From assembly GCA_051648405.1 (NCBI GenBank), contig JBOFFC010000053.1, forward strand, positions 1 through 59,703: 59,703 bases of DNA, in the 5' to 3' direction. The notes below the pieces were generated by a model that saw nothing but the letters and a program-made list of their open reading frames with translations, searched no databases and was not told the origin of the DNA. The position numbers were made by a program, and so were the translations under genes. This DNA is from JBOFFC01 sp051648405 (GTDB lineage: Bacteria; Planctomycetota; Planctomycetia; Pirellulales; Lacipirellulaceae). Shown in pieces: positions 50,690 to 59,583 of the stretch; within the stretch, counting starts at the first letter, position 1, and each line of letters opens with the position of its first letter.

Positions 50690-50783
50690 CCGCTCGCGGC
50701 TCGCGAAACCGCGGCGAAAGCGCTACGCTTTCGAAGTCCCCTCCGAGCGACGACGCAGCCTGTCGAAAGTTCAGCTAGCTGCT
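50690..50783 (+). repeat. 94-base dispersed repeat, copy 2 (inverted relative to copy 1)
   Basis: This aligns without gaps to the reverse complement of 47818-47911 at about 85 percent identity. It lies just past the stop codon of the porin gene, a location mirrored at the sulfatase gene, where the other copy also sits at a 3' end. Confidence 0.8.
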
Positions 50784-50794
50784 AACGCGAGGCG

Positions 50795-52279
50795 TCAGAA
50801 CGCGACCTGGTAGCGGAGCCCCGCCACGACCGCGTCGCGTCCGGTCCCACTGGGATTCGCGACGTACTGCAAGTCGGGTTGCAGCAACATCCACGGCCGG
50901 ACTTCGGCCGTGTAAAAGAGCTCGATCGCCGTCTCCGACGGCGCGTCGGACCCCCCCGCCTGCGGCCGTAGGAGGGTGTGTGCCTGACCGCGATGCACGG
51001 ATGCGAACGACAGGATGTTGGGGCTCGCGATCTGCGGACTGAACCGCGCGTGCGCGACGCCGATCCCGAGGTAGTCGAAGTCTCTTCCGCGGAGCGGGCC
51101 TTTGTACAGAATCCCCCCGCCGACGTACTCGCAGACTTCGTTCCACTCTTCGGGTGACCAGCCGTACTGCGCGAAGGCCGCGAGCCCTTGGTCGTTCTCG
51201 ACGTCGCCGCTCTCGCGCCACAGGTACTGCTCGGCCGCGAGGTAGACGCCGTGGTTGCCGCTGTGAGGTACTCCGGTGGCGATCTCGACGAATTCACCGC
51301 TGTGGTGCCAGGCGCCGAAATGGTACCCCCCGGGGAAAAGGCCGTCGGAGAACGACGGACGGTAGATCGCTTCGAGTAGGGTCACGGCGCCCCCTGCGCC
51401 GAGGTCGCTCCACCCCCACGTCCGGCCGTCGGGCGTGGCGTCGAACACCCCCGCGCCGAACCACCACTCGTCGGCTGGTGTGAAGTACAGGGCGCCCCCC
51501 ACGCCGGGGTCGGGGAACGTTGTAAGCGGCACCGTGGGGATAAATCCGAACGATGATTGGACGAAGCCCGCGGCGGCGTCGAGGGCGCAAAAATCGGCGT
51601 TCGCGTCCTGCTTCCCAAGCTTGAACGTGACAAGGCCGTCGGCGACCGGCTGCAGCCACCAGTACTCGCTTACCTGCGCGAGGTACCCCGCGTCGATGTT
51701 GCTCACCGTCTGGAAGTCGCCGACGAAATCGGACGTGATGCCGCGGCCGTGCCCTTCTTGGGCGTACACAAAGAACGTTCCGCCGGTCAACCCGGCGAGC
51801 GCCTCCAGGTCGCAGTTCAGAACGCAGTCGAGGTTCCCGCGGTAGTGCGTCGCGTCGTTCGTGTCCAAGCCACCGCGCGCGTTGCTGAAGACCTCACCCG
51901 TGTAGACGACTTCCGAGGTCAGGGGTCCGAGCGCGTGGAGCTCGTTCGAGAAGAGTGTGAGCTGCTCGGCGGGCTCGTCTTCGTCCTCGTCCTCGGCCCC
52001 GTCTTCGTCGGAGCCGGAGGACGGTTCGCCGTCGTCGGGCCCCAGCTCGCCGGTCCCTTCGTCATCAACGTCGGGTTCGACGGGGTCGGGCTCGACGGTT
52101 GCAGCGGGGAGCGGCGCGGAAGCGTCGATCGAGGCCGGCCACTCCAATTCGCTGGCGGCCGCTGCCGTGAGAGACGCGATCGCGGCAACGAGCGTCGCCG
52201 TCAACGCGCAGAGTAGACGGTGGCGCTTCGCGACCGAGGGGCAGTCCCGACTCAATCGTCGAGGCAAGTGAGGTCGCAC
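50795..52279 (-). CDS. OprB-family carbohydrate-selective porin with acidic linker
   Basis: The protein has 494 residues from a GTG at 52279, chosen because AAGGAG lies six bases upstream. The N-terminal signal peptide (LLCALTATLVAAIASLTAAA) is preceded by a long basic region. Residues ~60-100 are a remarkably acidic linker (SGSDEDGAEDEDEDEPAEQ). The rest is a beta barrel of the OprB/carbohydrate-selective porin type: VVYTGEVFSNARGGLDTNDA, WWLQPVADGLVTFKLGKQDA, PDEWWFGAGVFDA-like ADEWWFGAGVFDA, and a C-terminal GRDAVVAGLRYQVAF ending in Phe, as outer membrane proteins require. It would admit sugars or similar solutes. Confidence 0.83.
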   Translation of the reverse strand: MRPHLPRRLSRDCPSVAKRHRLLCALTATLVAAIASLTAAAASELEWPASIDASAPLPAATVEPDPVEPDVDDEGTGELGPDDGEPSSGSDEDGAEDEDEDEPAEQLTLFSNELHALGPLTSEVVYTGEVFSNARGGLDTNDATHYRGNLDCVLNCDLEALAGLTGGTFFVYAQEGHGRGITSDFVGDFQTVSNIDAGYLAQVSEYWWLQPVADGLVTFKLGKQDANADFCALDAAAGFVQSSFGFIPTVPLTTFPDPGVGGALYFTPADEWWFGAGVFDATPDGRTWGWSDLGAGGAVTLLEAIYRPSFSDGLFPGGYHFGAWHHSGEFVEIATGVPHSGNHGVYLAAEQYLWRESGDVENDQGLAAFAQYGWSPEEWNEVCEYVGGGILYKGPLRGRDFDYLGIGVAHARFSPQIASPNILSFASVHRGQAHTLLRPQAGGSDAPSETAIELFYTAEVRPWMLLQPDLQYVANPSGTGRDAVVAGLRYQVAF

Positions 52280-52678
52280 TTTCGTCTCCTTTGCAACGCG
52301 CTTTACTGCGGGGGTCCGATGGTCTGCGTCGCACGCGCTGTTTGCGGGGCCGCGCTGCGCGTACACGAAATAGCGCTCTCCGTCCTGACTCACGCGAAAT
52401 CATCGGGTTCGCGCGCTGTGGTTCTCGAATTACTCGCGAGAAAGTGCATGTTCTGCGGTCGCGGCGACCCGACGTCAGCGCGACGGTTGATGCCGGAGGT
52501 CCTGGAGGTGGGGGAGCTGCGGGAGGAAAAATCATCGAGACAGCGCGCGAGCGGCGCAAGGAAAGCGATGGCGACGTAGACCTCAGGAGTGCGGCTGCGC
52601 CGACCGAGCCCGGCTTGGTTACGGCGTACGAGCAGAGACCCGCGTCTTCAGCACCTGTCGATTCCCTGGGTGACTACG
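52280..52678. other. 399-base divergent promoter region, no gene recognised
   Basis: This lies between the porin (minus) and the chemoreceptor (plus). Reading frames here are short and unlike any family. It must hold both promoters; I see no convincing sigma-70 pair and no riboswitch-like fold. Confidence 0.4.
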
Positions 52679-54349
52679 ATGAGCGTGACGATATCAAGCA
52701 AGCTCTCCCTTCTCACGTTGGCCGCGATCGGGGCGTTGACTCTGATCGGGGGACTCGGGTTCTGGGGCGTCTGGCGGGTCGCCGCGCAGATGAAAGAGAA
52801 CGTCACTGTGTCGAGCGCGCAGCATTTCTCGGACGTCGGTGACATGATGCACGACGGCATCCGCGCCGACGTCCTCGCGGCGCTGTTGGCTGCGGACGCG
52901 GAGAGCCGCGCAACCATCGAAGCGGAGTTCGCCGAGCACGCGAGCACCTTCGGTGAGCAGATGAAGGGGCTCGCCTCGCTTGTTCTGCCAAAGGAGCTCG
53001 GCGAGTCGGTCTCGCACTCGACGCCGTCGGTCGAGGCTTACGTCGAGTCCGCGGCGGGCTTCTTTCGAAGCCTGGCCGCGAACCCCGAGAGCGGCCGCGC
53101 CTTGCTCCCGGCGTTCGAGCAGTCGTTCGGCGTGGTCGAAGAACTGCTGGGAGCGCAGGGAGAGTTGCTGCACGAGTACTCGATTGCGAACGCTCGTCGG
53201 TCCGACGCCACCGTCGGTCAGACGGCTTGGCTGCTCGTCGCCGCCGCGATCTTCGCGGTAGTCGGGCTCTCCGTTACAAACCTCCTCGTCGCGCGGGGAA
53301 TCGTTCGGCCGCTTCGACAGTGCATCGCGGGACTAAGCGACATCGCCGCGGGCGAGGGCGACCTCACGGCACGGCTTCCGGCCGGTCGCCGTGACGAGCT
53401 GGGTGAGCTTGCCGGCGCCTTCAACCAGTTCGTCGCGAAGATCAGCGGTGTCATCGCGCGGATCAGCGAGAACGCCGACGACCTGGCGGCGTCCTCGTCC
53501 GAGCTGCTGTCCACTGCCGGAAGCCTGTCCTGCGGGGCGTCGTCGTCGTCGAGTCAAGCGGCCGCGGCGGCCGCGGCCGCTCACCAGATGACGGCGAGCG
53601 TTTCGAGCGTCGCCGCGACCGCGGACGAGATGTCGAGCAGCATCGGGTCCGTCGCGGCCGCGATCGAGGAACTCGAAAGAAGCATCGGCGAGATCGCAAC
53701 GACGGCTACGAACGCCACTTCGGTCGCCGCCAAGGCGTCGTCGCTAGCCGACGAGAGTGGCCTAACGATTGGCCACCTGAGCAGCGCCGCGACCGAGATC
53801 GGCGAAGTGATCGACGTGATCCAGAGCATCGCCGACCAGACGAACCTTCTCGCTCTGAACGCGACCATCGAGGCGGCCCGCGCGGGCGAAGCGGGCAAGG
53901 GCTTCGCCGTCGTCGCAACGGAGGTGAAGGAACTCGCGCAGCAAACGGCGAGCGCCACCGATGGGATTCGGTCACGCATCGAGAACATCCAGACTTCGAC
54001 CGCCACAGCGATGAAGTCGATCGGTCACATCCAAGAGGCGATCCAACTGGTCAATTCGGGGTCCCTGTCGATCGCCGCCGCTGTCGGCGAGCAGAGCGCT
54101 ACGACCAGAGCGATCGCTTCGAGCATCGGCCAATCCGCAGAGGCGGTGAGGATGGTTTCAATGAGTGTCAACGAAACGGCAACCGGCTGTCGCGGCATCA
54201 CCGAAAGCGTTGCCGCAGTGACGTCCGCCACGAAGAACACGGCCGATGGAGCGCAGCAAGTCGATCGCGTCAGCAACTCGCTCTCGACTCTCTCGTCGAG
54301 CCTGAAGGCGCTGGTGTCGCAGTTCCGGTACGAGTCCGTGCGTAGCTAG
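52679..54349 (+). CDS. Methyl-accepting chemotaxis protein
   Basis: This is a 556-residue protein. TM1 lies at about 7-30 (KLSLLTLAAIGALTLIGGLG) and TM2 at about 183-205 (TAWLLVAAAIFAVVGLSVTN). Between them is a helical periplasmic sensor domain. A HAMP domain follows (IVRPLRQCIAGLSDIAAGEG, GRRDELGELAGAFNQFVAKI). The signalling hairpin carries VIDVIQSIADQTNLLALNAT with IEAARAGEAGKGFAVVATEV, the conserved tip. A Ser/Ala run (SSSSSQAAAAAAAAHQM) interrupts the first coiled coil. The start ATG gives the usual short cytoplasmic lead. No che genes are nearby, so it reports to a distant CheA. Confidence 0.93.
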   Translation: MSVTISSKLSLLTLAAIGALTLIGGLGFWGVWRVAAQMKENVTVSSAQHFSDVGDMMHDGIRADVLAALLAADAESRATIEAEFAEHASTFGEQMKGLASLVLPKELGESVSHSTPSVEAYVESAAGFFRSLAANPESGRALLPAFEQSFGVVEELLGAQGELLHEYSIANARRSDATVGQTAWLLVAAAIFAVVGLSVTNLLVARGIVRPLRQCIAGLSDIAAGEGDLTARLPAGRRDELGELAGAFNQFVAKISGVIARISENADDLAASSSELLSTAGSLSCGASSSSSQAAAAAAAAHQMTASVSSVAATADEMSSSIGSVAAAIEELERSIGEIATTATNATSVAAKASSLADESGLTIGHLSSAATEIGEVIDVIQSIADQTNLLALNATIEAARAGEAGKGFAVVATEVKELAQQTASATDGIRSRIENIQTSTATAMKSIGHIQEAIQLVNSGSLSIAAAVGEQSATTRAIASSIGQSAEAVRMVSMSVNETATGCRGITESVAAVTSATKNTADGAQQVDRVSNSLSTLSSSLKALVSQFRYESVRS

Positions 54350-54446
54350 CGCCGCGTGCGTAGCGGACTGTGGACCGTCTCGGAACACCGCGGTCGGCCG
54401 TGTTGAAGGTGGGAATCGATCGTCCGCCGCTGCGTACGGAGGAGGA

Positions 54447-56135
54447 TCAGTCGGCGGCGTGCCTGTGAGTCGCCTTCTGGTCGTACAGCACGTCTCCGCC
54501 GACGGCGGTCAGCTCGACCTGGACGTCCTTGATCTTGCCGGGCGCCACGCGGCGAGGGTCTTCGGAGAGCACGACGAAGTCGGCCAGCAGGCCGGGGGTG
54601 ATCTTCCCGACGCGGTCGTCGGCGAACGACGCGTAGGCGCTCCCGGCGGTCCAGGCGTAGATCGCCTGCTCGACCGTCACGCGTTGCTCGGGCCCGTAGG
54701 TTTTTCCCTCGGCGCTCGTGCGGGTGACCATGTCTTGGATCCGCAGCAGCGGGATCGCGGCGCTGACCGGCGAGTCGCTGTTCCCCGCGACCGGGATTCC
54801 GAGCCGCATCGCGGCGCCGTTGGGGTGCATCCAGCCCCAGCGCTGCGGCCCGTAGGCCTCCATCTTGTCCCCGTGCTCCCAGATGTAGGAGTGCGGCGCT
54901 AGGACGACCCCGAGCCGCTTCACGCGGTCGAGGATCGCCGCGTTGACGACGCTGGCGTGCTCGATGCGGTGGCGGTGATCGGCGCGCGGCTCGGCCCGCA
55001 GCGCCACCTCGTAGGCGTCGAGTACCATATCGATCTCGCGGTCGCCGTTGGAGTGGATGCACGCCTGCATCCCCGCGCGGTGGATGGCGAGCACGCGCTC
55101 GTTGAGCTTCGCTTGCGAATCCGCCGGGGGGATCCCGTAGTAACCGGGTCGCTCGTGGTATGGGTCGTAGAGCCAGCAAGTCTGGCCCGACAGTGAGTTA
55201 CCGTGGAACGCTTTGATGGCGCCGACGCGCAGCCAGTCGTCGCCGCGGCCGCTCGCCTCGACGATCTGGCTCAGCTCGTCGAGGTGCTCGACGCGCAGCA
55301 TCACGTACAGACGCACCAGGCGCTCGTCGGCCTGCGCGGCGGCGTACTTGCGCAGGGAATCGGGACTCGTGCCGGCGACCTGCACGCTCGTGATGCCGTG
55401 GCGGAGGTACTCGCGAAACTGCCGCTGCATCCCCTCGACCCACTCGGCTGTCGTCGGCTCGGGGGAGGGAGGCCCCGCGGCGGAGACGACCCCCTTGGCG
55501 GACTCGCGCAGGACGCCGGTCGGTCGGCCCGCGGCGTCGCGGTCGAACGCCCCGCCGGGGGGGTCGGCCGTCTCGGGACCAACCTTGGCTAGGTCCAGCG
55601 CGTAAGAGTTCACGGCCGCCACGTGGCCGCTGCTGTGCGTCAGCCACACCGGGTGTGTCGTCGAAACGCGGTCGAGGTCGTCCCGCGTTGGGTGGCGGCC
55701 GAGCTTGGTGTCTTGGTAGCGTTCGCCGTAGACCCACTGCCCGGTAGGGGTGCGCAGGGCCTTGCGTCGCAGTCGAGCGATCATCGACTCGAGGTCGGGG
55801 GTCGAGGCCGGGTCGCACGGCACGCGGCCCAGCGGCGAGTCCTCGTCGAACATCGGACCGGGGTGGATGTGCGCGTCGTTGAAACCCGGGACGACGCAGC
55901 GACCTGAGGCGTCGACCACTTCGGTCGCAGGTCCGACGAGTCGCCGTGCCTCTTCGTCGGTCCCCACGAGCACGAACCGCTCGTCTCGAACGGCGAGCGC
56001 CGTCGCCTCGGGGCGTTCGTCGTCCATCGTCAGCACGGTGGCGTTGACGACGACCAAGTCGGCCGGCCCGGCGGCGTAGGCTGTGGCAACCAAGCACAAC
56101 GCGGCTACGGCCGCCCGTCTCGTCAAGGAGAGCAT
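54447..56135 (-). CDS. Secreted amidohydrolase family 3 protein (YtcJ-like)
   Basis: This is a 562-residue protein with signal peptide MLSLTRRAAVAALCLVATAY. Amidohydrolase motifs are VVPGFNDAHIHPGP (first metal His pair), VGAIKAFHGNSLSGQTCWLY, MQACIHSNGDREIDMVLDAY, HRIEHASVV, and VAGNSDSPVSAAIPLLRIQD. The C-terminal LVVLSEDPRRV-like FVVLSEDPRRVAPGKIKD closes the composite beta domain. It hydrolyses amide or related bonds of an unknown substrate in the periplasm. It begins 12 bases after the stop of the next-door secreted protein, so the two are probably co-transcribed. Confidence 0.9.
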   Translation of the reverse strand: MLSLTRRAAVAALCLVATAYAAGPADLVVVNATVLTMDDERPEATALAVRDERFVLVGTDEEARRLVGPATEVVDASGRCVVPGFNDAHIHPGPMFDEDSPLGRVPCDPASTPDLESMIARLRRKALRTPTGQWVYGERYQDTKLGRHPTRDDLDRVSTTHPVWLTHSSGHVAAVNSYALDLAKVGPETADPPGGAFDRDAAGRPTGVLRESAKGVVSAAGPPSPEPTTAEWVEGMQRQFREYLRHGITSVQVAGTSPDSLRKYAAAQADERLVRLYVMLRVEHLDELSQIVEASGRGDDWLRVGAIKAFHGNSLSGQTCWLYDPYHERPGYYGIPPADSQAKLNERVLAIHRAGMQACIHSNGDREIDMVLDAYEVALRAEPRADHRHRIEHASVVNAAILDRVKRLGVVLAPHSYIWEHGDKMEAYGPQRWGWMHPNGAAMRLGIPVAGNSDSPVSAAIPLLRIQDMVTRTSAEGKTYGPEQRVTVEQAIYAWTAGSAYASFADDRVGKITPGLLADFVVLSEDPRRVAPGKIKDVQVELTAVGGDVLYDQKATHRHAAD

Positions 56136-56147
56136 CGCGTTGGGCCT

Positions 56148-57047
56148 TCAGCGGGTGCGCGGCGGGGGGAGTTGGACCTCGTACAGCAAGCCGCTCGCTT
56201 CGGCGGCCACCAGGGCCGTCCGCTCGTCGAGGAAGCAGGCCGCCTCGGTATCGGCGCCCCCCTTGAGCGGGACGCGCGTCGCCGGGCCGGCGAGCGGCTC
56301 GGCGGGGTCGGTCACGTCGAACAGCCACAGGTCGGTGTAGGTCAGCACCATCACCCGCGAGCCATCAGGCAGCGCGTCGGCCGCGGTCGCCTGGCCGTCG
56401 AGCTCCACGCGGTGGACGAACTTAGCATCGATGGTGGCGTCGGGCGCGGCCGCATCGACGTCGAGCCGGTAGACCCGCGCGTTCGTGTCGCTGCGGTGCT
56501 TGGCGACGATCCACGGCGTGTCGCCGAGCGTGAACAGCGCCTCGGCGTCGTAGTTGAAGTCATTCCGTGGGGCGGGACGCTCGCGCTGCTCGGGGAAGCG
56601 AAAGAAGACGCGGCGCCGCCACGTCGTGCGGCCGGCACTGGGGGCCGGCTCGTTGAGGTAGTACAGGACGAGGTCGCGGCGGTCGTTCTCGTTGTTGCCG
56701 AAGTCGGCGACGATCACGTGCCCCGACGCATCGACCGCGATGTCCTCCCAGTCGATGTTGATCGCGCCGCCGATCAGCGTGCCGGGCGCGTCGTAGCGGT
56801 CACTCGCGAAAACCGAGCCGTCACGGCGCACGGCGTAGACGCGCGGCTCGTCCCCCGAGTCGTTCTGCATCCAGAACACCCCCGGCCACTGCCGGCTGGC
56901 GACGATCCCCGAGTTCTCCTTGCGCGGCCCGGCGCCGAGCTCCTTGCCCGCGTCGAGCGTCACCGCCGGGGCGACGAGAACGTCGGCGGCAGGCGCGACG
57001 GTTGCTGAGGTGGCGAGCACAAGCAGCGAAGCGAGAACGCGCGGCAT
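56148..57047 (-). CDS. Secreted beta-propeller-like protein, unknown function
   Basis: This is a 299-residue protein starting MPRVLASLLVLATSATVAPA, a signal peptide. Repeating beta segments (VFWMQNDSGDEPRVYAVRRD, NIDWEDIAVDASGHVIVADF, NDFNYDAEALFTLGDTPWIV, FLDERTALVAAEASGLLYEV) suggest a propeller. The WEDIAVD...VADFGNN pattern is familiar from secreted proteins annotated only as hypothetical. A Met five codons upstream also exists, but the one chosen gives a cleaner leader. It likely forms an operon with the downstream amidohydrolase. Confidence 0.75.
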   Translation of the reverse strand: MPRVLASLLVLATSATVAPAADVLVAPAVTLDAGKELGAGPRKENSGIVASRQWPGVFWMQNDSGDEPRVYAVRRDGSVFASDRYDAPGTLIGGAINIDWEDIAVDASGHVIVADFGNNENDRRDLVLYYLNEPAPSAGRTTWRRRVFFRFPEQRERPAPRNDFNYDAEALFTLGDTPWIVAKHRSDTNARVYRLDVDAAAPDATIDAKFVHRVELDGQATAADALPDGSRVMVLTYTDLWLFDVTDPAEPLAGPATRVPLKGGADTEAACFLDERTALVAAEASGLLYEVQLPPPRTR

Positions 57048-57088
57048 TCGGACCAGTCCCAAGGGTGAGAGGCGGTTGCCGCCGCACC

Positions 57089-58345
57089 CTAGGGCCGATC
57101 CGCCGATCGCTCAAGCGTCGCGAGCGCCGGACAGCCCGCCGTTTGCGCAGGAGTGCCGCGACCGGGGGCCAGGCGCTCGGCCTCGGGGTTCAGGCGGTGC
57201 TCGGCGACCCACGCCACGGCATCGACCGAGACCGCGTCGCCGAAGCCGAACAGGGCCTGGGTCAGCGGCACGGTGACGTTGTAGTCGCCGGCCCCCATCA
57301 GGCGGGCGCACTCCTGAGCGTTCAGCAGGCGGACCTGGTAGCGCCCACGCCCCGCGACAAACAGGATCTGCCGGCCGCTCCCCCCCTTGGGGGTCCGCAG
57401 GCAGCCGGCGAGGCCGTCGGTCCGCAGCTCTGCCATCGAACGCTTGCCGGTGGGGGTCAGCCGCACGCGCCGGAAGACGGTGGCGTAGCTGACCCGCTTC
57501 GCCGCGATCCGCCGGTTGGCTTCGGCCCGGTGGCGGTCGCTCATCTGGTTCAGGAGGTACGCGGCCCGTTCGTCGCTCCACCACTGCGGGTCGTCGTCGG
57601 CGAGGTCGCGGTCGATGATCGAGTCGAGTGTCGTCGCCCCGTAGGCGGGGGGCTCCGGCAGATCGTAGAGCGCCCAGTCGATGGCGGGGTTCGCACGGAT
57701 CGACTCGACGAGCTTCGCCGGGCGGACCGTGGAGGGTTGAAGCTCGTCCAGCGAAACGCAGCGCGAGCGGCCAGCGCGATCCGCCGCGACGCCGACGACG
57801 AACAGCCGCGGGCGGCTCTGCGGCGTGAAGTGGGCGGCGTCGATCATCATCGCATCGACCGCGTAGCCGAGGTGGTTGAGCTCACCGACGAGGGCCGCGA
57901 AGTCGGCCCCGCCGCTGGACGACAGCAGCCCGACGACGTTCTCGACCAGAACCAGCGGCGGCCGGCGCTCGCCCAAGGACCCCAACAGCTGCGTCCAGCC
58001 CCAGAAGGCCGACGACTGCCCCTCGTTGAGCCCGCGCCGCCCGCCGGCGAGCGACAGGTCGGTGCAGGGGAACGACGCATGGGCGAGCAGGGCGTCGGGG
58101 ACGACGCGGGGGTCGCCGGCCAGCTCGTGGACGTCCCTCAGCAGGTAGTGCGGCGTCGGCCCAAAGTGCCCGTCGTGCATCCGGCGCTTGGCGGGGTCGA
58201 GGTCGTTCGAGAAGACGACCTCCCAGCCGGCGCGTTCGAGCCCGCAACGCGCGAGCCCGACCCCCGCGAAGAACTCCAGCGCCGTCCACCCCGTCACCGG
58301 GGCGGGGCAAGGCGAGGCGTCGAAGAGTGGTCGCTGGGTGAGCAT
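57089..58345 (-). CDS. DNA (cytosine-5-)-methyltransferase, orphan
   Basis: This is a 418-residue protein. Cytosine-5 MTase motifs appear in order: LEFFAGVGLARCGLERAG (SAM site, motif I), SNDLDPAKRR (II), ASFPCTDLSLAGGRRG with catalytic Cys94 (IV), LVLVENVVGLL with Glu135 (VI), TPQSRPRLFVVG (VIII), a target-recognition region at ~200-340, and LNAQECARLMG plus FGFGDAVSVDAVAWV (IX-X). It transfers methyl groups to a cytosine in a specific DNA sequence. No restriction endonuclease is seen on either side. A toxin-antitoxin pair follows upstream. It could be an orphan regulator, a phage-type enzyme or half of a separated R-M system. Confidence 0.92.
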   Translation of the reverse strand: MLTQRPLFDASPCPAPVTGWTALEFFAGVGLARCGLERAGWEVVFSNDLDPAKRRMHDGHFGPTPHYLLRDVHELAGDPRVVPDALLAHASFPCTDLSLAGGRRGLNEGQSSAFWGWTQLLGSLGERRPPLVLVENVVGLLSSSGGADFAALVGELNHLGYAVDAMMIDAAHFTPQSRPRLFVVGVAADRAGRSRCVSLDELQPSTVRPAKLVESIRANPAIDWALYDLPEPPAYGATTLDSIIDRDLADDDPQWWSDERAAYLLNQMSDRHRAEANRRIAAKRVSYATVFRRVRLTPTGKRSMAELRTDGLAGCLRTPKGGSGRQILFVAGRGRYQVRLLNAQECARLMGAGDYNVTVPLTQALFGFGDAVSVDAVAWVAEHRLNPEAERLAPGRGTPAQTAGCPALATLERSADRP

Positions 58346-58444
58346 CCGTGCCGTTGAGTCGAGTCTGTCGGTAAGCGAAGACGGAGCCGCGACCGTTAAG
58401 GGAGCGCCCGGGGAAGGGTCAACATCTAGGTGTGCCGGGGCTCC

Positions 58445-58747
58445 TCACCGATCGGACCAGTAGCCGGGCTGCTGAGCAACGTGCGGGAACGCCACGACCC
58501 GGATGACGTCGCCGGTAACCTCGTAAAGAAGAAGGTACGGGAACCCGGTCGCCAAACGCCGTCGCCAGCGTCGATGCTCAACCAAGGGTTCGTAGAAGCC
58601 CCAGCGCAGAGGGGCTGACTCGACCTCTTCGAGTAAGGAGTCGATCTCGTCGGCAAGACGTGTCGCTAGCCCTTCGGAGACCTCTGCGTAGTAGTCAACT
58701 GCGAGCTCCATCTCGCCCCGTGCAAGGGGGTGGACGATGAGCCTCAT
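58445..58747 (-). CDS. ParE/RelE-family toxin
   Basis: This 100-residue protein starts MRLIVHPLARGEMELAVDYY. The central pattern FYEPLVEHRRWRRRLATGFP and LLYEVTGDVIRVVAFPH matches the ParE/RelE toxin fold. Its ATG overlaps the antitoxin stop codon as ATGA. The antitoxin gene comes first, as usual. ParE-type toxins act on gyrase and RelE-type toxins on mRNA; sequence alone does not decide between them. Confidence 0.88.
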   Translation of the reverse strand: MRLIVHPLARGEMELAVDYYAEVSEGLATRLADEIDSLLEEVESAPLRWGFYEPLVEHRRWRRRLATGFPYLLLYEVTGDVIRVVAFPHVAQQPGYWSDR

Positions 58748-58992
58748 GACGAGAATCGCCGCGCGATCCTCGACCGCAACTCGGCGCGCACTTCTGACCA
58801 AGGGACCCCGACAACCGCTCCCGAGTCCATCTCGGCGGAACGACGCTGGACCTCGCGGGCGACCTCGCTCTCGCTCTGCTTAGCGCCTCCGGTGCAAGCG
58901 AGGCTGTCGATCAGGCGGGTGGCCAGGTCGGCTCGCTGGTCGGGCGGCAACGCGAGGACCGAATCCAGCAGCTCGTCATTTGGGATTTGCAC
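58744..58992 (-). CDS. Addiction module antitoxin (TIGR02574-type component)
   Basis: This is an 82-residue protein. LLDSVLALPPDQRADLATRL and IDSLACTG are the hallmark N-terminal helices of the putative addiction module family that partners ParE/RelE toxins. The C-terminus (EVRAELRSRIARRFSS) is basic and should bind the toxin. It is the first gene of the two-gene operon and overlaps the toxin by four bases. Confidence 0.88.
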   Translation of the reverse strand: MQIPNDELLDSVLALPPDQRADLATRLIDSLACTGGAKQSESEVAREVQRRSAEMDSGAVVGVPWSEVRAELRSRIARRFSS

Positions 58993-59199
58993 GGCGTACT
59001 CAGCGATGCGAGGGTCAGGTCGGGGTCAGCCTGCTGTCAGTGTAACTGTCGAGGTCGTTCGAGAACACGACGTCCCACCGGGCCCGTTTAAGATCCGACC
59101 TTCAAGGGAGCGACCGGGGGGCGTCTACGCTCGATCGGCGTCGCACTTGCTTACGAGCCGCGTTGGTCGCTCCCTTGACGGTCGCGGCTCCGTGACGAG

Positions 59200-59583
59200 C
59201 TATAACGTAGCGCAGCTCGCCGCGGGCAGTGGTCCCGCTGCCACCAACTTCTTCTGCCGCGCATCGACCATCAGGCTCAAGCCCTCCAGCGAGCGCGCGC
59301 CGAGTAGCAGCAGGTCGCCAGGCTCGGCGAAGACCACCTCATCGACGGTGAACCTCCCCTCGGCCGCCACGATCGCGAAGCCGACCGAGCGGGTGATCTG
59401 CTCGCCGTTCGCCATTGTGAAGGCGAGGTCCTTCTTCTCCAGGGCGATCCCCAGTTGTTCGAGCAGGCCACGCGGGACCCAGGTGTACTCGCTCCCCGTG
59501 TCGACGAGCATCGACGGGAGGTCTACGCTGCGCGAGCGATCGACCACGTTCGTGATGCGGCAGGGGACGGAGAAGGTTCCCAT
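59200..59583 (-). CDS. Aspartyl protease-fold protein (retropepsin-like)
   Basis: This is a 127-residue protein without a signal peptide. LVDTGSEYTWVP (Asp28-Thr-Gly-Ser) is the catalytic loop of the single-domain retropepsin fold, and LLLLGARSLEGLSLMVDA supplies the family's late ILG[A/M]-like segment. Such domains work as homodimers. The substrate is unknown; clan members include bacterial PerP-like and DDI1-like proteins. No neighbour is obviously coupled. The gaps on both sides (59,000-59,199 and after 59,583) show no gene. Confidence 0.82.
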   Translation of the reverse strand: MGTFSVPCRITNVVDRSRSVDLPSMLVDTGSEYTWVPRGLLEQLGIALEKKDLAFTMANGEQITRSVGFAIVAAEGRFTVDEVVFAEPGDLLLLGARSLEGLSLMVDARQKKLVAAGPLPAASCATL

